64,000 nucleotides of DNA from CADEFX01 sp046154585 (GCA_046154585.1 JBJXDX010000152.1:1-64000); one strand, 5' to 3'. Shown: positions 15,445 to 24,118, counted from the stretch's first letter. Notes: generated from the letters alone by a model not told the origin. Made by a program: numbers and translations.

Positions 15445-15783
15445 GTGCAGGCAAACGACAAGCCCATTCTGATCTACACCACGTTTCCGTCGCTTGAAGA
15501 GGCCGAGCGGATCGGCGGGGACTTGGTGCATCGGGGCTTGGCCGCGTGCGTTAACATCGTTCCGGGCATGACATCGATCTACATCTGGAAGGGCAAGCGC
15601 CAGCGTGACAGCGAATGCGTGGGGATCATCAAGACTCGCAGCGCGCTGGCCGATCCGGTGATGGTAAGGGTGCGCAGCCTGCATCCCTATGACAATCCGG
15701 CGCTCGTGGTGCTGCCGATCGACGGCGGCTCGCCGGAATTTCTGGCCTGGATCGAAGCACAGACGGTCGCCCCGAAGGTCTGA
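15445..15783 (+). CDS. cutA: Divalent cation tolerance protein CutA
   Basis: A 112-residue CutA1 protein, a small trimeric ferredoxin-like fold. The family pattern is clear: LIYTTFPSLEEAERIGGDLV, GLAACVNIVPGMTSIYIWKG, VGIIKTR and LHPYDNPALVVLPIDGG. It begins with GTG at 15445, preceded by GGAGG nine bases upstream. That Shine-Dalgarno sequence directly follows a MITE-like element, so the element may affect expression. Its role in copper tolerance is debated for the family. Confidence 0.93.
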   Translation: MQANDKPILIYTTFPSLEEAERIGGDLVHRGLAACVNIVPGMTSIYIWKGKRQRDSECVGIIKTRSALADPVMVRVRSLHPYDNPALVVLPIDGGSPEFLAWIEAQTVAPKV

Positions 15784-15821
15784 CGTGCCGATGCAACAAA
15801 GCGAGAGTGGAAAGAGACGCG

Positions 15822-16469
15822 ATGCAGGCGAAATTAAACGGTGCGCTCGGAGAGGCGTTGAAGGCAGCGGTCGTCGTGCCTGTGCTGACGATCGAGGATC
15901 CGGGGGCCGGCGTGGAGATTGCCCGCGCCCTGCATAAGGGCGGGCTGAATTTAATCGAGATCACGTTGCGCACGCCTGCGGCGGCCGAAGTCATCCGCCG
16001 CATTAGCACGGAGGTAGGCGAGGTCAATGTCGGTGCGGGTACGGTGCTCGATCCCGACGATGCAGCCAAAGCCATCGCCGCGGGCGCGCGGTTCATCGTA
16101 TCGCCGGGCATGACGCCGCGGCTGCTGGAGACGGCGGAGACGTGGCCGATCCCGTACCTGCCTGGCGCCGCGACGGCGTCGGAGGCCATGGCGCTGGCGG
16201 ACCTTGGATATCGCGTGCTGAAATTCTTCCCGGCCGTGCCGGCAGGTGGCGTGCCTTACCTCAAGGCTCTGGCGGCTCCACTGCCGGGTGTCACGTTCTG
16301 CCCGACCGGGGGTATCGATGCCGGAAATGCTAGAGAGTTTCTTGCCCTGCCGAACGTCGCTGCCGTTGGCGGGTCGTGGGTGGCGCCGGCCAAGGAGGTT
16401 GGGGCGAGGGACTGGCTGGCCGTCAGTGCTCTGGCGCACCAGGCGGCCACTCTGCGCGTCAAGGATTGA
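15822..16469 (+). CDS. eda: KDPG / 2-dehydro-3-deoxygluconate-phosphate aldolase
   Basis: A class I aldolase of 215 residues splitting KDPG to pyruvate and glyceraldehyde 3-phosphate in the Entner-Doudoroff pathway. Key residues are seen: the catalytic Glu in NLIEITLRTPAA, the Schiff-base Lys in YRVLKFFPA, GAGTVLD, and the phosphate loop CPTGGIDAGN. ATG 15822 is preceded by AAAGAGA. It follows cutA by 39 bp and converges on the KDG kinase with an 11-base overlap. The adjacent kinase makes its substrate. Confidence 0.92.
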   Translation: MQAKLNGALGEALKAAVVVPVLTIEDPGAGVEIARALHKGGLNLIEITLRTPAAAEVIRRISTEVGEVNVGAGTVLDPDDAAKAIAAGARFIVSPGMTPRLLETAETWPIPYLPGAATASEAMALADLGYRVLKFFPAVPAGGVPYLKALAAPLPGVTFCPTGGIDAGNAREFLALPNVAAVGGSWVAPAKEVGARDWLAVSALAHQAATLRVKD

Positions 16470-17397
16470 GGAGGATGTCGGTCGCAGCCTTTGGTGCGAT
16501 GGCGCCGCGATGGCGGATGACGATGCCGGCCAGCGTGTTGCCGGCACGGGCGGCCGCTTCGATCGGTTGGCCACGGAGGCGCGCGGCCAGGTAGGCGGCA
16601 TTGAAGCTGTCGCCGGCGCCCGTGGTATCGATGGGCTCGATGGAGGCAGACGGCGCAACTGTCGCCAGCGCGCCGGCGCGGCCGGCGAGTGCACCGCCAC
16701 GCCCTAGCTTGATGGCTATTTCCTCAACGCCAAGCGCTAACAGTCGGGCTGCTGTGGCCTGTGAGTCGGCATCGCCCCAGAGCAGAGCCTCGTCATCGAA
16801 GGTCGGCAAAGCGAGGTCTGCCAGCGCCCAGAAGCGCGCGATGGTTTCGCGCGCATGTCCGGCACTGGGCCAGCCGCGCGGACGGTAGTTGCCGTCCATC
16901 ACGATAAGCGTGCCGCCCGCGCGTGCCTGCGCCAAAGCTTCGGCGAAACGGGCGAGACCTACCTGCGAGTAGAGCGATAGGGTAATAGCGGAAAAACAAA
17001 CGACGCGTGCGTGTTTGAATGCGGCGGCGATACCGTCGGCCTGCGGCAGCTCGAACAGCTCGCGAGCCGGGGAGCGGTCGCGCCAGTAATGGAACGTGCG
17101 CTCGCCTTCCCTGGTCTCGATCAAGTACAAGCCGGGCATGCGGCCCGGAATCACGGCAATCAGGTTGGTGCAAACGTTCTCACGGGCTGCAAGCGCGATC
17201 AGGCCGGCGCTGTAGGGATCATCACCAAGAGCGGTAGCGTAGCTGACGTCGATGCCGGCACGGGCGAGGTAGACGGCGGCGTTGAACGTGTCGCCGCCGT
17301 AGGACAACGCGAAACGCTCATCGTCGCCTCGGGCGAGCTCCACCATGCACTCGCCGACCGAAACCACGGATGTGCTGCGCGGCTTGAGCTGGTTCAC
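16459..17397 (-). CDS. kdgK: 2-dehydro-3-deoxygluconokinase (PfkB family)
   Basis: A 312-residue ribokinase-family sugar kinase. The N-terminal VGECMVELARGDD and YGGDTFNAAVYLARAG signatures, the YWRDRSPARELFE region typical of KDG kinases, and the C-terminal catalytic DTTGAGDSFNAAYLAARL are all present. It would phosphorylate KDG to KDPG, the substrate of the convergent aldolase. The start at 17397 is 15 bp from the stop of the dehydrogenase gene upstream, suggesting one transcript. Confidence 0.9.
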   Translation of the reverse strand: MNQLKPRSTSVVSVGECMVELARGDDERFALSYGGDTFNAAVYLARAGIDVSYATALGDDPYSAGLIALAARENVCTNLIAVIPGRMPGLYLIETREGERTFHYWRDRSPARELFELPQADGIAAAFKHARVVCFSAITLSLYSQVGLARFAEALAQARAGGTLIVMDGNYRPRGWPSAGHARETIARFWALADLALPTFDDEALLWGDADSQATAARLLALGVEEIAIKLGRGGALAGRAGALATVAPSASIEPIDTTGAGDSFNAAYLAARLRGQPIEAAARAGNTLAGIVIRHRGAIAPKAATDILLNP

Positions 17398-17412
17398 GGG
17401 AGCGCCCCGTCC

Positions 17413-18480
17413 TCAGGCGTCGAGGGCCGCGATCACCGCGCGTGTGACCTCGGCCGTGGTTGCCTGACCGCCGAGATCGCGGGTCAGCACACGCCCCTCA
17501 CGCGTCACCGTCTCGATGGCGCGCATCAGGCGGGCGCCGGCGTCACGCTCTCCGAGGTGATCGAGCATTAGAACGGCCGACCAGAAAGACCCGAGAGGGT
17601 TGGCGATGCCGCGGCCCATGATGTCGAAGGCGGAGCCATGGATGGGTTCGAACATGGATGGGAAGGCGCGCTCGGGATTGACGTTGCCGGTGGGTGCGAT
17701 GCCGAGGCCGCCGGCCAGCGCCGCAGCGAGATCGGACAGGATGTCGGCGTGCAGATTGGTGGCGACGACCGTGTCGATGCTGGCCGGATCGGTGACGAAG
17801 CGCGCCGCCATGGCATCGACCAGCATGCGGTCGGTCTTGATATCGGGGTAACCGGCCTTGACCTCCTCGAAGACCTCGTCCCAAAGCACCATGGCGTGGC
17901 GCTGCGCATTGGACTTGGTGACGAACGTCAGCTTCTTGCGTGGGCGCTTGCGGGCCTCGTCCAAGGCGAACTTGAGGATGCGGCGCGCGCCTTCACGCGT
18001 GATGATGGACACGTCCAGGCCGACGTCGAGTGGCAGCTTCTGGTGAACCCGCCCGCCGGCACCCGAATATTCGCCCTCCGAGTTCTCGCGCACGATCAGC
18101 CAGTCGATGTCCTTGGCGGTGACATTGGCGAGCGGTGATTTCAGTCCCGGCAGGACCCGCGTCGGGCGGATGTTGGCGTACTGGTCGAAACCCTGGCAGA
18201 TGGCAAGGCGCAGCTGCCACAAGCTGATGTGATCCGGGACGCGCGGATCGCCGGCCGAGCCGAAATAGATGGCGTCGAAGGCCTTCAACTCATTGGTGGC
18301 GCCCTCGGGCATCATGCGGCCGTGCGCCATGTAGTGGTCGCTGCCCCAGGGGAAGCTCGTGAACGACAGCTCCATGCTGCTGGTGCGCTTCGCGAGGGCG
18401 GTCAGCACTTCTTCGCCGGCGGCGATGACTTCCTTGCCGATGCCGTCGCCGGGAATGGCCGCAATACGGTGCCTGCCCAT
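17413..18480 (-). CDS. Tartrate / D-malate dehydrogenase-type (isopropylmalate dehydrogenase family)
   Basis: A 355-residue NAD-dependent beta-decarboxylating dehydrogenase. Visible are AAIPGDGIGKEV, the REN motif in LIVRENSEGEYSGAGG, the catalytic Lys in FVTKSNAQRH, the metal aspartates in VVATNLHADILSDLAAALAG, and FEPIHGSAFDIMG. The absence of LeuB-type R.....R spacing and the VHQKLPLDVGLDVSI segment favour the tartrate/D-malate branch. ATG 18480 has AAGGA upstream. The proximity of KDG genes suggests sugar-acid catabolism. Confidence 0.85.
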   Translation of the reverse strand: MGRHRIAAIPGDGIGKEVIAAGEEVLTALAKRTSSMELSFTSFPWGSDHYMAHGRMMPEGATNELKAFDAIYFGSAGDPRVPDHISLWQLRLAICQGFDQYANIRPTRVLPGLKSPLANVTAKDIDWLIVRENSEGEYSGAGGRVHQKLPLDVGLDVSIITREGARRILKFALDEARKRPRKKLTFVTKSNAQRHAMVLWDEVFEEVKAGYPDIKTDRMLVDAMAARFVTDPASIDTVVATNLHADILSDLAAALAGGLGIAPTGNVNPERAFPSMFEPIHGSAFDIMGRGIANPLGSFWSAVLMLDHLGERDAGARLMRAIETVTREGRVLTRDLGGQATTAEVTRAVIAALDA

Positions 18481-18615
18481 TAATGCAATCCTTGCTCGCC
18501 TGAAGGGACGGGCACAGGCTGCATGAAAATCAGCGAAGCGCAATGGCACGTCGGCCTGAGCAGGCAGGCAGACCGGCCAACAAGGCATAGTCAGGCGGCC
18601 TTCAAGACGCGCCGA

Positions 18616-19527
18616 TCAGGGTGCACTGCGCATCGTGTTTACGAATACCTGCCGGGTCGAGCCCTTCTGCGCATAGCCGGATGGCCGCTGGCGCGGAGGC
18701 TGCGCACGCACATGCGGACGGGCTTGGTTGAGGTTATCCGCAGAAGACGTGCCGTCGGCGTTCGCCTGAGGTGCCACCGGCAGGTCCTGCCCGACCATGG
18801 CGCCTGCGCTCATGCGGCCGGCCAGCGGCTCTTCAGTCGTCGAGAGCGCAGACGGCGCCTGCTGCGCCGGCCCGGACGTCGATACGTGCGAGCCGCCTTG
18901 CTGCTGGGCGACGACCGCCCGCGGCACGCAGCGTCCGCCATTGGCGACTTGCCCGACGGGGCAGCCGCTCTTGCAGGATTGAGGGTTCTGCGCCTGGAGT
19001 AGCGTCAGCAGGACGTAGTCGGGCTGGTCCACGGGCAGGGAGGCATTCATCCGCTGCGTAAACGTCTGCATGGCGTGCCTGGTGTTGCTGTTCCATGCGC
19101 CGTGCATTTCACCGTCGTAGCACCCCGCGCGCTTGAGTTCGTACTGGATATCGCGCACGAGCTGTTCGCGGGCCTCGGCGTCGCCGGGCTTCGTGGAGGA
19201 GATGCGCTTGGCCGATGCATCGGACGCGATCGGGCGCACAGCAGTGACCTCATCCTTGGTCGCAGCCTTTGGAGCTGGCGCGCGCGTTATCGTTGGCTTG
19301 GCGGGAGCCTCGGACGACGGCAGATCGCGCAGTCCGTCATGTCCGCCGGCCACGAGAAGAGGCTGCTTGGAGGAAAAGGTGCGGGCGCCAGTGGCGTCCT
19401 GCTTGGCCGCCTGCGCTGCCGGAGCTCTTGATACGTTAACGACGGGAGTTGGCTGTTGGGGGCGAAGCCAGAAAAAGCCGGCCACGGAGATGCAAACGAT
19501 AGCGAGGACGAAGGCCCGGATACTCAT
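18616..19527 (-). CDS. Membrane-anchored peptidoglycan-binding-like protein
   Basis: A 303-residue protein with one N-terminal membrane segment (FVLAIVCISVAGFFWL, residues 5-20), then an Ala/Pro-rich linker. Around residues 120-185 is a domain resembling the PG_binding_1 fold: VRDIQYELKRAGCYDGEMHGAWNSNTRHAMQ. A Cys-bearing segment, CKSGCPVGQVANGGRCVPR, follows, and the C-terminal ~100 residues are low complexity. The protein is likely attached to the inner membrane facing the periplasm. ATG 19527 has GGAG eight bases upstream. No named family. Confidence 0.7.
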   Translation of the reverse strand: MSIRAFVLAIVCISVAGFFWLRPQQPTPVVNVSRAPAAQAAKQDATGARTFSSKQPLLVAGGHDGLRDLPSSEAPAKPTITRAPAPKAATKDEVTAVRPIASDASAKRISSTKPGDAEAREQLVRDIQYELKRAGCYDGEMHGAWNSNTRHAMQTFTQRMNASLPVDQPDYVLLTLLQAQNPQSCKSGCPVGQVANGGRCVPRAVVAQQQGGSHVSTSGPAQQAPSALSTTEEPLAGRMSAGAMVGQDLPVAPQANADGTSSADNLNQARPHVRAQPPRQRPSGYAQKGSTRQVFVNTMRSAP

Positions 19528-20133
19528 ATGCAACTCCACACTCGAGCACGGCCAGCCCACGCAAGTGCATCACCTGCTGACCCCGCTAGCAGAGACGCAT
19601 GACTGACGTAGTTGGTTCGGCCGAGCCGCAAATAATCCTATAGCGCGGGCAGGGCACGATGAGGTGTCACTACAGCCTCACAGGTTTGTCAGATTGATGT
19701 TCTGCTCAATGGCGACATAAGAGATCCGATATCAACCCACTCGAATTTGTGGGTTTGTCACATGGAGCCCCTAGGTGTTGTGGATAACTGGCGCGCCCTG
19801 TGGATGAGCAGTGGATACCGTCATGAAAGGCCGGGCATGCAAGTGTGGCTCTCCAGGCGCACCTGACATACAACGCTGGTCTAAGTGCTTAATTGGCATG
19901 GGCGAATCATAAACCAATCAGTAACACATCGGGCACGGGGGACACTTGTTCGCGTCTGCTGGCTCCGAAGAGCTTTATCTACAGTCTCATCCAAGCGGCG
20001 GTGAGTGATTGTGGAAAAGGCTGCATTGTGACAGGGCGCGCTTCCTTTTCGATTGCTCGTCGGAAAACATCTCGCCCAGCGGTGCCTTAGCTAGCAAAAA
20101 GATTCAGGGCTCCCCCGGTACAGGGGGCAATAT
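19528..20133. other. Long leader/intergenic region with DnaA-box-like sites
   Basis: A 606-bp non-coding gap between divergent genes. It holds TGTGGATAA (19779-19787, a perfect DnaA consensus box), TGTGGATGA (19799-19807) and TTATCTACA (19975-19983, one mismatch), plus a weaker AGTGGATAC near 19810. A 65-residue frame at 19893-20090 has no coding character. Two divergent promoters are expected. The right end holds a hairpin that includes the Shine-Dalgarno sequence of the next gene. Confidence 0.45.
20112..20127 (+). promoter_or_regulatory. Hairpin sequestering a Shine-Dalgarno sequence
   Basis: CCCCC (20112-20116), loop GGTACA, GGGGG (20123-20127). The GGGGG run is the only Shine-Dalgarno-like sequence before the ATG at 20134, six bases downstream. 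Folding would hide it, so translation of the membrane protein may be controlled here. Confidence 0.45.
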
Positions 20134-21360
20134 ATGCGACACGTGCTTGGCGCCCTAGGCGTCATTGCCGCCGGAATACTGCTTGCAGTATCCGCGGCGA
20201 TGAACTGGCGCTTTGGGTTCAGCCTCGGCAAAACCGAGCTGGACGGGCAGATCTACGGCGCCGCAAGCGCCGCAGCCGATTGCTTCAAAGCGCTCGTTCC
20301 GTTCTTCTTCTTCGCCGCGCTCAAAAACAAAATGTGGTCGCAGGCTGCCGCTTCCGCGGTCGTCTGGGTCGTCGTCACGTCCTATTCGCTGACGTCGGCA
20401 TTGGGCCATGCCGCGCTCAACCGTCTCGATACCTCCGGGCATCGCGCGGCTGAGGCTGCAACCTACAAGGACCATCGGTCCGATCTGAAACGTGCAGAGG
20501 ATCAGGCGAGCTGGATTCCCCAGCACCGCCCGGCCCTCACCGTCCAGAGCGAGATTGACGGGGTCAAGAACCAGCGAGCGTGGACGACGACCGGTGGTTG
20601 CACCGAAGTCAACGGTAAGTTCGGCCGCGACTTCTGTCAGAAGTACCACGCGCTCAACGCCGAGCTGGCTTCGGCCAAGCAGTCTGCAGAACTCGGCAGC
20701 AAGATCGCCGGCATCAAGGCTGAGCTGGCGAAGTCCGAGGGTGCAAGCGTGATGACGGAAGCGGATCCGCAGGCGGCCGTGCTGGCCAAGCTGAGCGGGC
20801 TGCTGTTCCCGAACATCAAGGTCGAAGACGTCCAGACGGCTCTCACGATCTTCGTGGCGCTGCTGCTGGAGGTCGGGTCGGCGTTTGGCATGTACGTCGC
20901 CTTTGCCTACTGGAACATCCATGAACGGCGTCAGGTGCTGGCTGTGCAAGCGGCAGCATCCGCGGTTGTGGCAGCAGTTCCGGTGGCAACGGCGCTCATC
21001 GCCGAGCCGAAGAAGCCACAGGCCGGAGCCAACGACAACAGGTCGTTGCCGGTCCAGGCACCCAAGATGCTGGTGCCGGAGAACGATGTCGAGCGTTTCT
21101 ACAAGGAGAGAATTGAAACGGCTGACGCCGGATCAAGCCTGACAGCCAGTGCGCTGTACGAAGACTACTGCATGTGGTGTGAGGAGAATCAGAAAGAACC
21201 CCTCGCACTGCCGCGGTTTGGACGTGAGTTCGGTGAGCTTGGCATTCAGAAGGTGAGAATAGCAGGCAGAACGCGCTACACGGGCATCACGCTCAGGTCG
21301 GGACTGACACACGAGGAGGATAAGAAATTGACGGCTACGCGGGACAAGGCAGCAGCTTAG
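20134..21360 (+). CDS. Membrane protein with C-terminal winged-helix-like domain
   Basis: A 408-residue protein. Predicted membrane segments: residues 5-22, about 48-64 and 70-88. Residues 100-225 form a charged, partly helical region with two Cys residues (GGCTEV, DFCQK). A further membrane segment is at about 240-262, and an Ala-rich stretch follows. Residues ~315-390 resemble the DNA-binding tail of P4/D5-type phage primases: VERFYKERIETADAGSSLTA, ALYEDYCMWCEENQKEPL, then FGREFGELGIQKVRI and YTGI.L. The tail would face the cytoplasm. No family name can be given. It is followed by two hairpin terminators. Confidence 0.75.
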   Translation: MRHVLGALGVIAAGILLAVSAAMNWRFGFSLGKTELDGQIYGAASAAADCFKALVPFFFFAALKNKMWSQAAASAVVWVVVTSYSLTSALGHAALNRLDTSGHRAAEAATYKDHRSDLKRAEDQASWIPQHRPALTVQSEIDGVKNQRAWTTTGGCTEVNGKFGRDFCQKYHALNAELASAKQSAELGSKIAGIKAELAKSEGASVMTEADPQAAVLAKLSGLLFPNIKVEDVQTALTIFVALLLEVGSAFGMYVAFAYWNIHERRQVLAVQAAASAVVAAVPVATALIAEPKKPQAGANDNRSLPVQAPKMLVPENDVERFYKERIETADAGSSLTASALYEDYCMWCEENQKEPLALPRFGREFGELGIQKVRIAGRTRYTGITLRSGLTHEEDKKLTATRDKAAA

Positions 21361-21384
21361 ATCCTAATGAATTGACTGAAGAGA

Positions 21385-21439
21385 GGGCCGCGAAAGCGGC
21401 CTTCATCTTTTTCAGGGGCGGCTTCGGCCGCCCCTTTTT
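21385..21439 (+). terminator. Tandem rho-independent terminators
   Basis: The first hairpin is GGCCGC-GAAA-GCGGCC (21386-21401) followed by a T-rich stretch. The second is GGGGCGGC, a TTCG tetraloop, GCCGCCCC (21415-21434), then TTTTT. The second is a textbook intrinsic terminator, and both follow the membrane protein gene. Confidence 0.85.
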
Positions 21440-21460
21440 GTTTGGCGGCGCTTTGGCGGG

Positions 21461-22138
21461 TTAGAGTCGCGCGGCGGCCCGGGCCACAGCTTCGGCGCGC
21501 TCTGCCTGCCGCTTGGAGGCTCCGGCGCGCGCTTTCTCGACAATGGCGGGGCCGGCGCCTTCCGGTGAGCCAGCCGCGAACGGCGGTTGGGGATCGTACT
21601 CGATGCCGAGCTGTATGGCTTTGGCGAGGTCTTCGCCGAATGCCTCGGCGGCGACTGTCAGGGCGAAGTCGATGCCGGCTGTCACACCGCCACCCGTAAT
21701 GACGTTACCGTCGACGACCACGCGCTGCGCGACCGGCGTGGCGCCGAAGGCCTTCAGCATGTCGCGGCTCATCCAATGCGTGGCCGCGCGTTTGCCCTTG
21801 AGCAGGCCCGCGGCGCCCAGCACCAGCGCGCCGGTGCATACGGACGTGACATAGCGCGCGCCCGCTGCCTGCCGGCGCAGGAAGGCGAGGGTCTCTTCGT
21901 CGTTCAGCAGGGCGTTCATGCCAGGGCCGCCCGGAACGCACACGAGGTCGAACTGCGGGCATGCGGCAAATGTCGTGGTGGGCGTGATCTGCATGCCGCC
22001 ATTGGCCGTGACGGGATCGAGCGATTTCCACACGAGATGCACCTCGGCCTCGGGGAGCTTCGTGAAGACCTCGTAGGGCCCGGTCATATCGAGCTGCGTG
22101 ATATCGGGAAACAGCAGAAGGCCAATGCGAAAGGACAT
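21461..22138 (-). CDS. DJ-1/PfpI family protein (isonitrile hydratase-like)
   Basis: A 225-residue protein of the DJ-1/PfpI superfamily. The N-terminal LLLFPDITQLDMTGPYEVF, the nucleophile-elbow Cys in VTSVCTGALVLGAAGLL, and ATHWMSRDML, then DGNVITGGGVTAGIDFAL, match isonitrile hydratase (InhA)-type proteins, which convert isonitriles to N-formamides. The family also includes amidotransferase-like regulators without a DNA-binding domain. ATG 22138 has AGAGG upstream. It is divergent from the dehalogenase gene. Confidence 0.82.
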   Translation of the reverse strand: MSFRIGLLLFPDITQLDMTGPYEVFTKLPEAEVHLVWKSLDPVTANGGMQITPTTTFAACPQFDLVCVPGGPGMNALLNDEETLAFLRRQAAGARYVTSVCTGALVLGAAGLLKGKRAATHWMSRDMLKAFGATPVAQRVVVDGNVITGGGVTAGIDFALTVAAEAFGEDLAKAIQLGIEYDPQPPFAAGSPEGAGPAIVEKARAGASKRQAERAEAVARAAARL

Positions 22139-22214
22139 GGTACACACCTCTTGATCGCGGGGCTGACGAGGCCACAGTATCCCGCTTTTCCGCAAGCGAC
22201 GAGGGACAAGGTTC

Positions 22215-22940
22215 ATGGCGGCAGCGCTCGACATCATCCGGCGGGAGACACGGGCTCTCGTGTTCGATCTCTACGGGACCGTGGTCGATATGCAGTCGGG
22301 GCTGACAGAGGCGGTGACGCCGTTCCTCGCGAAAAAGGGCTGGACCGGAAATCCATCGAGCTTCGTGACGTGGTGGCGGCGCACGCACTTCGAGGACAGC
22401 ATGATCGACGCGCTGCTGGACCGCGGCCACACGCCGTACCGGCAGGTCGGCCATCGCGCGGTGTCGCAGGTGATGGATCGATGCCGCATCGAGCACACGC
22501 AGCAGGACGTGCAGTGGCTGGTCTCGCAGATCGAGACGCTGAAGCCGTTTCCCGACGTGATCGCGGCGCTGGGGCGTCTGCATGCGCGCTACAAGCTGGT
22601 GATCCTGTCGAACGGCGACCGCGACATGCTGGAGGCGGCCCGGCCGCACATCGGCTTTCCCTTCGACCGCATCATCTCGGTGCAGGAGGCCGGCTACTTC
22701 AAGCCGCACTTCAAGACCTATGCGACGGCGGAAAAGATCATCAACGCCGAGTGGCCGCACATCGAGCGGTCAAGTTGCCTGTTTGTGGCCAATCACGCGT
22801 TCGACTGCATCGGCGCCAAGTCGCACGGCTTCCGCGCCGCCTTCATCGACCGGCGCAAGCGGCCGTTCGGGCAGACGCCGCTGCAGCCGGATTTGAGCCT
22901 TGTGGACTTCAAGAGTCTTGCCGATGCGCTGGTGCCGTGA
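22215..22940 (+). CDS. Haloacid dehalogenase type II (HAD superfamily)
   Basis: A 241-residue HAD hydrolase. Motif I is FDLYGTVVD, where the Asp nucleophile is followed by LYGT as in L-2-haloacid dehalogenases. Motif II is LSNGD, the motif III Lys is in GYFKPHFKTY, and VANHAFDCIGAKSHG forms motif IV, with SN.FD.-type residues partly substituted. A helical cap lies between motifs I and II. It is 38 bp upstream of the aldolase gene and probably co-transcribed. The true substrate need not be halogenated. Confidence 0.85.
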   Translation: MAAALDIIRRETRALVFDLYGTVVDMQSGLTEAVTPFLAKKGWTGNPSSFVTWWRRTHFEDSMIDALLDRGHTPYRQVGHRAVSQVMDRCRIEHTQQDVQWLVSQIETLKPFPDVIAALGRLHARYKLVILSNGDRDMLEAARPHIGFPFDRIISVQEAGYFKPHFKTYATAEKIINAEWPHIERSSCLFVANHAFDCIGAKSHGFRAAFIDRRKRPFGQTPLQPDLSLVDFKSLADALVP

Positions 22941-22978
22941 CCGGTAAGACGCACATTCTCTGACAAGGAAAATCCGAC

Positions 22979-24118
22979 ATGGCCCAGTTGCCGCCTGCCG
23001 CACCCGGAATGACTTATGCTGAGATCGATACGCCGGCGCTGGTGATCGATCTCGATGCCTTCGAGCGCAATTTGAAACGGATGGCGGATGCCGTGTCGAA
23101 AGCGGGCGTGCGCCTGCGTCCGCACGCCAAGACGCACAAGTCGCCTGTGATCGGGCTGAAGCAGATGGCGCTGGGCGCCGTCGGGCTCTGCTGCCAGAAG
23201 GTGTCGGAAGCGGAGGCGATGGTGCTCGGCGGCGTGCCCGACGTGTACGTGTCGAACGAGGTGGTGGGGCGGCGCAAGCTCGATCGCCTGGCCGCGCTGG
23301 CGCGGCAGGCGCGGGTCATGGTGGCGGTCGACAACGAGGCCGCGATCGCGCCGCTTGCCGAGGCGGCCGCGCGTCATGGTGCGCAAGTGCGCGTACTGGT
23401 CGAGATCAATGTCGGTGCCAACCGCTGCGGCGTGGAGCCAGGTGAGCCTGCTGTTCAACTGGCTCGGGCTGTTGCCCGGGAGAAGAACCTGAAGTTTGCC
23501 GGCCTCCAGGCCTACCAGGGGCGCGCGCAGCACTTGCGCACGATCGAGGAGCGCAAGGCGGCTATCGCCGATGCGGTCGAGCGCACGGGCAGGACGGTGA
23601 CCCTGCTCAAAGAGGCTGGCCTGTCGTGCGATGTTGTGGGCGGGGCGGGCACCGGCACGTACGAGCTGGAGTCGGCGAGCGGCGTCTACAACGAGCTGCA
23701 GGCGGGCTCCTACATTTTCATGGATGCCGACTACGCCCGCAACAAAAAGGCGGACGGCAGCCGGTTCGACACGTTCGAGCATGCGCTGTTCGTGCTGGCG
23801 TCAGTCATGAGCACGCCGATCCCGGAGCGGGCGGTGATCGATGGGGGCCTGAAGACGTTTTCATTCGATACCGGCGTTCCCGAGGTGCGGGGCCTTGCCG
23901 GCGCTCTCTACGAGCGCCCGTCAGACGAGCATGGGAACCTGAATTTGACCGCTTGCAACGAACGCCCGGGGCTGGGGGACAGGATCCTGCTCATTCCCGG
24001 CCATTGCGATCCGACCGTCAACCTGCACGACTGGTACATCGGCGTGCGCGGCCTGGACACGGCCGAGGCGCGAGTGGAGTCGGTCTGGCCGGTGGCAGCC
24101 CGTGGCGCTCTGTTCTGA
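22979..24118 (+). CDS. D-threonine aldolase-fold PLP enzyme (3-hydroxy-D-aspartate aldolase-like)
   Basis: A 379-residue fold-type III PLP protein of the DSD1/D-threonine aldolase family. The PLP-Lys region is RLRPHAKTHKSPVI, the body has GLCCQKVSEAEAM, LQAYQGRAQHLRT, VGGAGTGTYELES and GVYNELQAGSYIFMDADY, and the C-terminal metal site is LIPGHCDPTVNLHDWY. These blocks closely follow the 3-hydroxy-D-aspartate aldolase (DHAA/BhcC) type, which splits 3-hydroxyaspartate to glyoxylate and glycine. The other beta-hydroxyaspartate cycle genes (bhcA, bhcB, bhcD) are not in the window. Confidence 0.85.
   Translation: MAQLPPAAPGMTYAEIDTPALVIDLDAFERNLKRMADAVSKAGVRLRPHAKTHKSPVIGLKQMALGAVGLCCQKVSEAEAMVLGGVPDVYVSNEVVGRRKLDRLAALARQARVMVAVDNEAAIAPLAEAAARHGAQVRVLVEINVGANRCGVEPGEPAVQLARAVAREKNLKFAGLQAYQGRAQHLRTIEERKAAIADAVERTGRTVTLLKEAGLSCDVVGGAGTGTYELESASGVYNELQAGSYIFMDADYARNKKADGSRFDTFEHALFVLASVMSTPIPERAVIDGGLKTFSFDTGVPEVRGLAGALYERPSDEHGNLNLTACNERPGLGDRILLIPGHCDPTVNLHDWYIGVRGLDTAEARVESVWPVAARGALF

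Noticed and set aside
19893..20090. A 65-residue frame in the gap before the membrane protein
   Set aside because: No ribosome-binding site, no codon bias and no recognisable motif.
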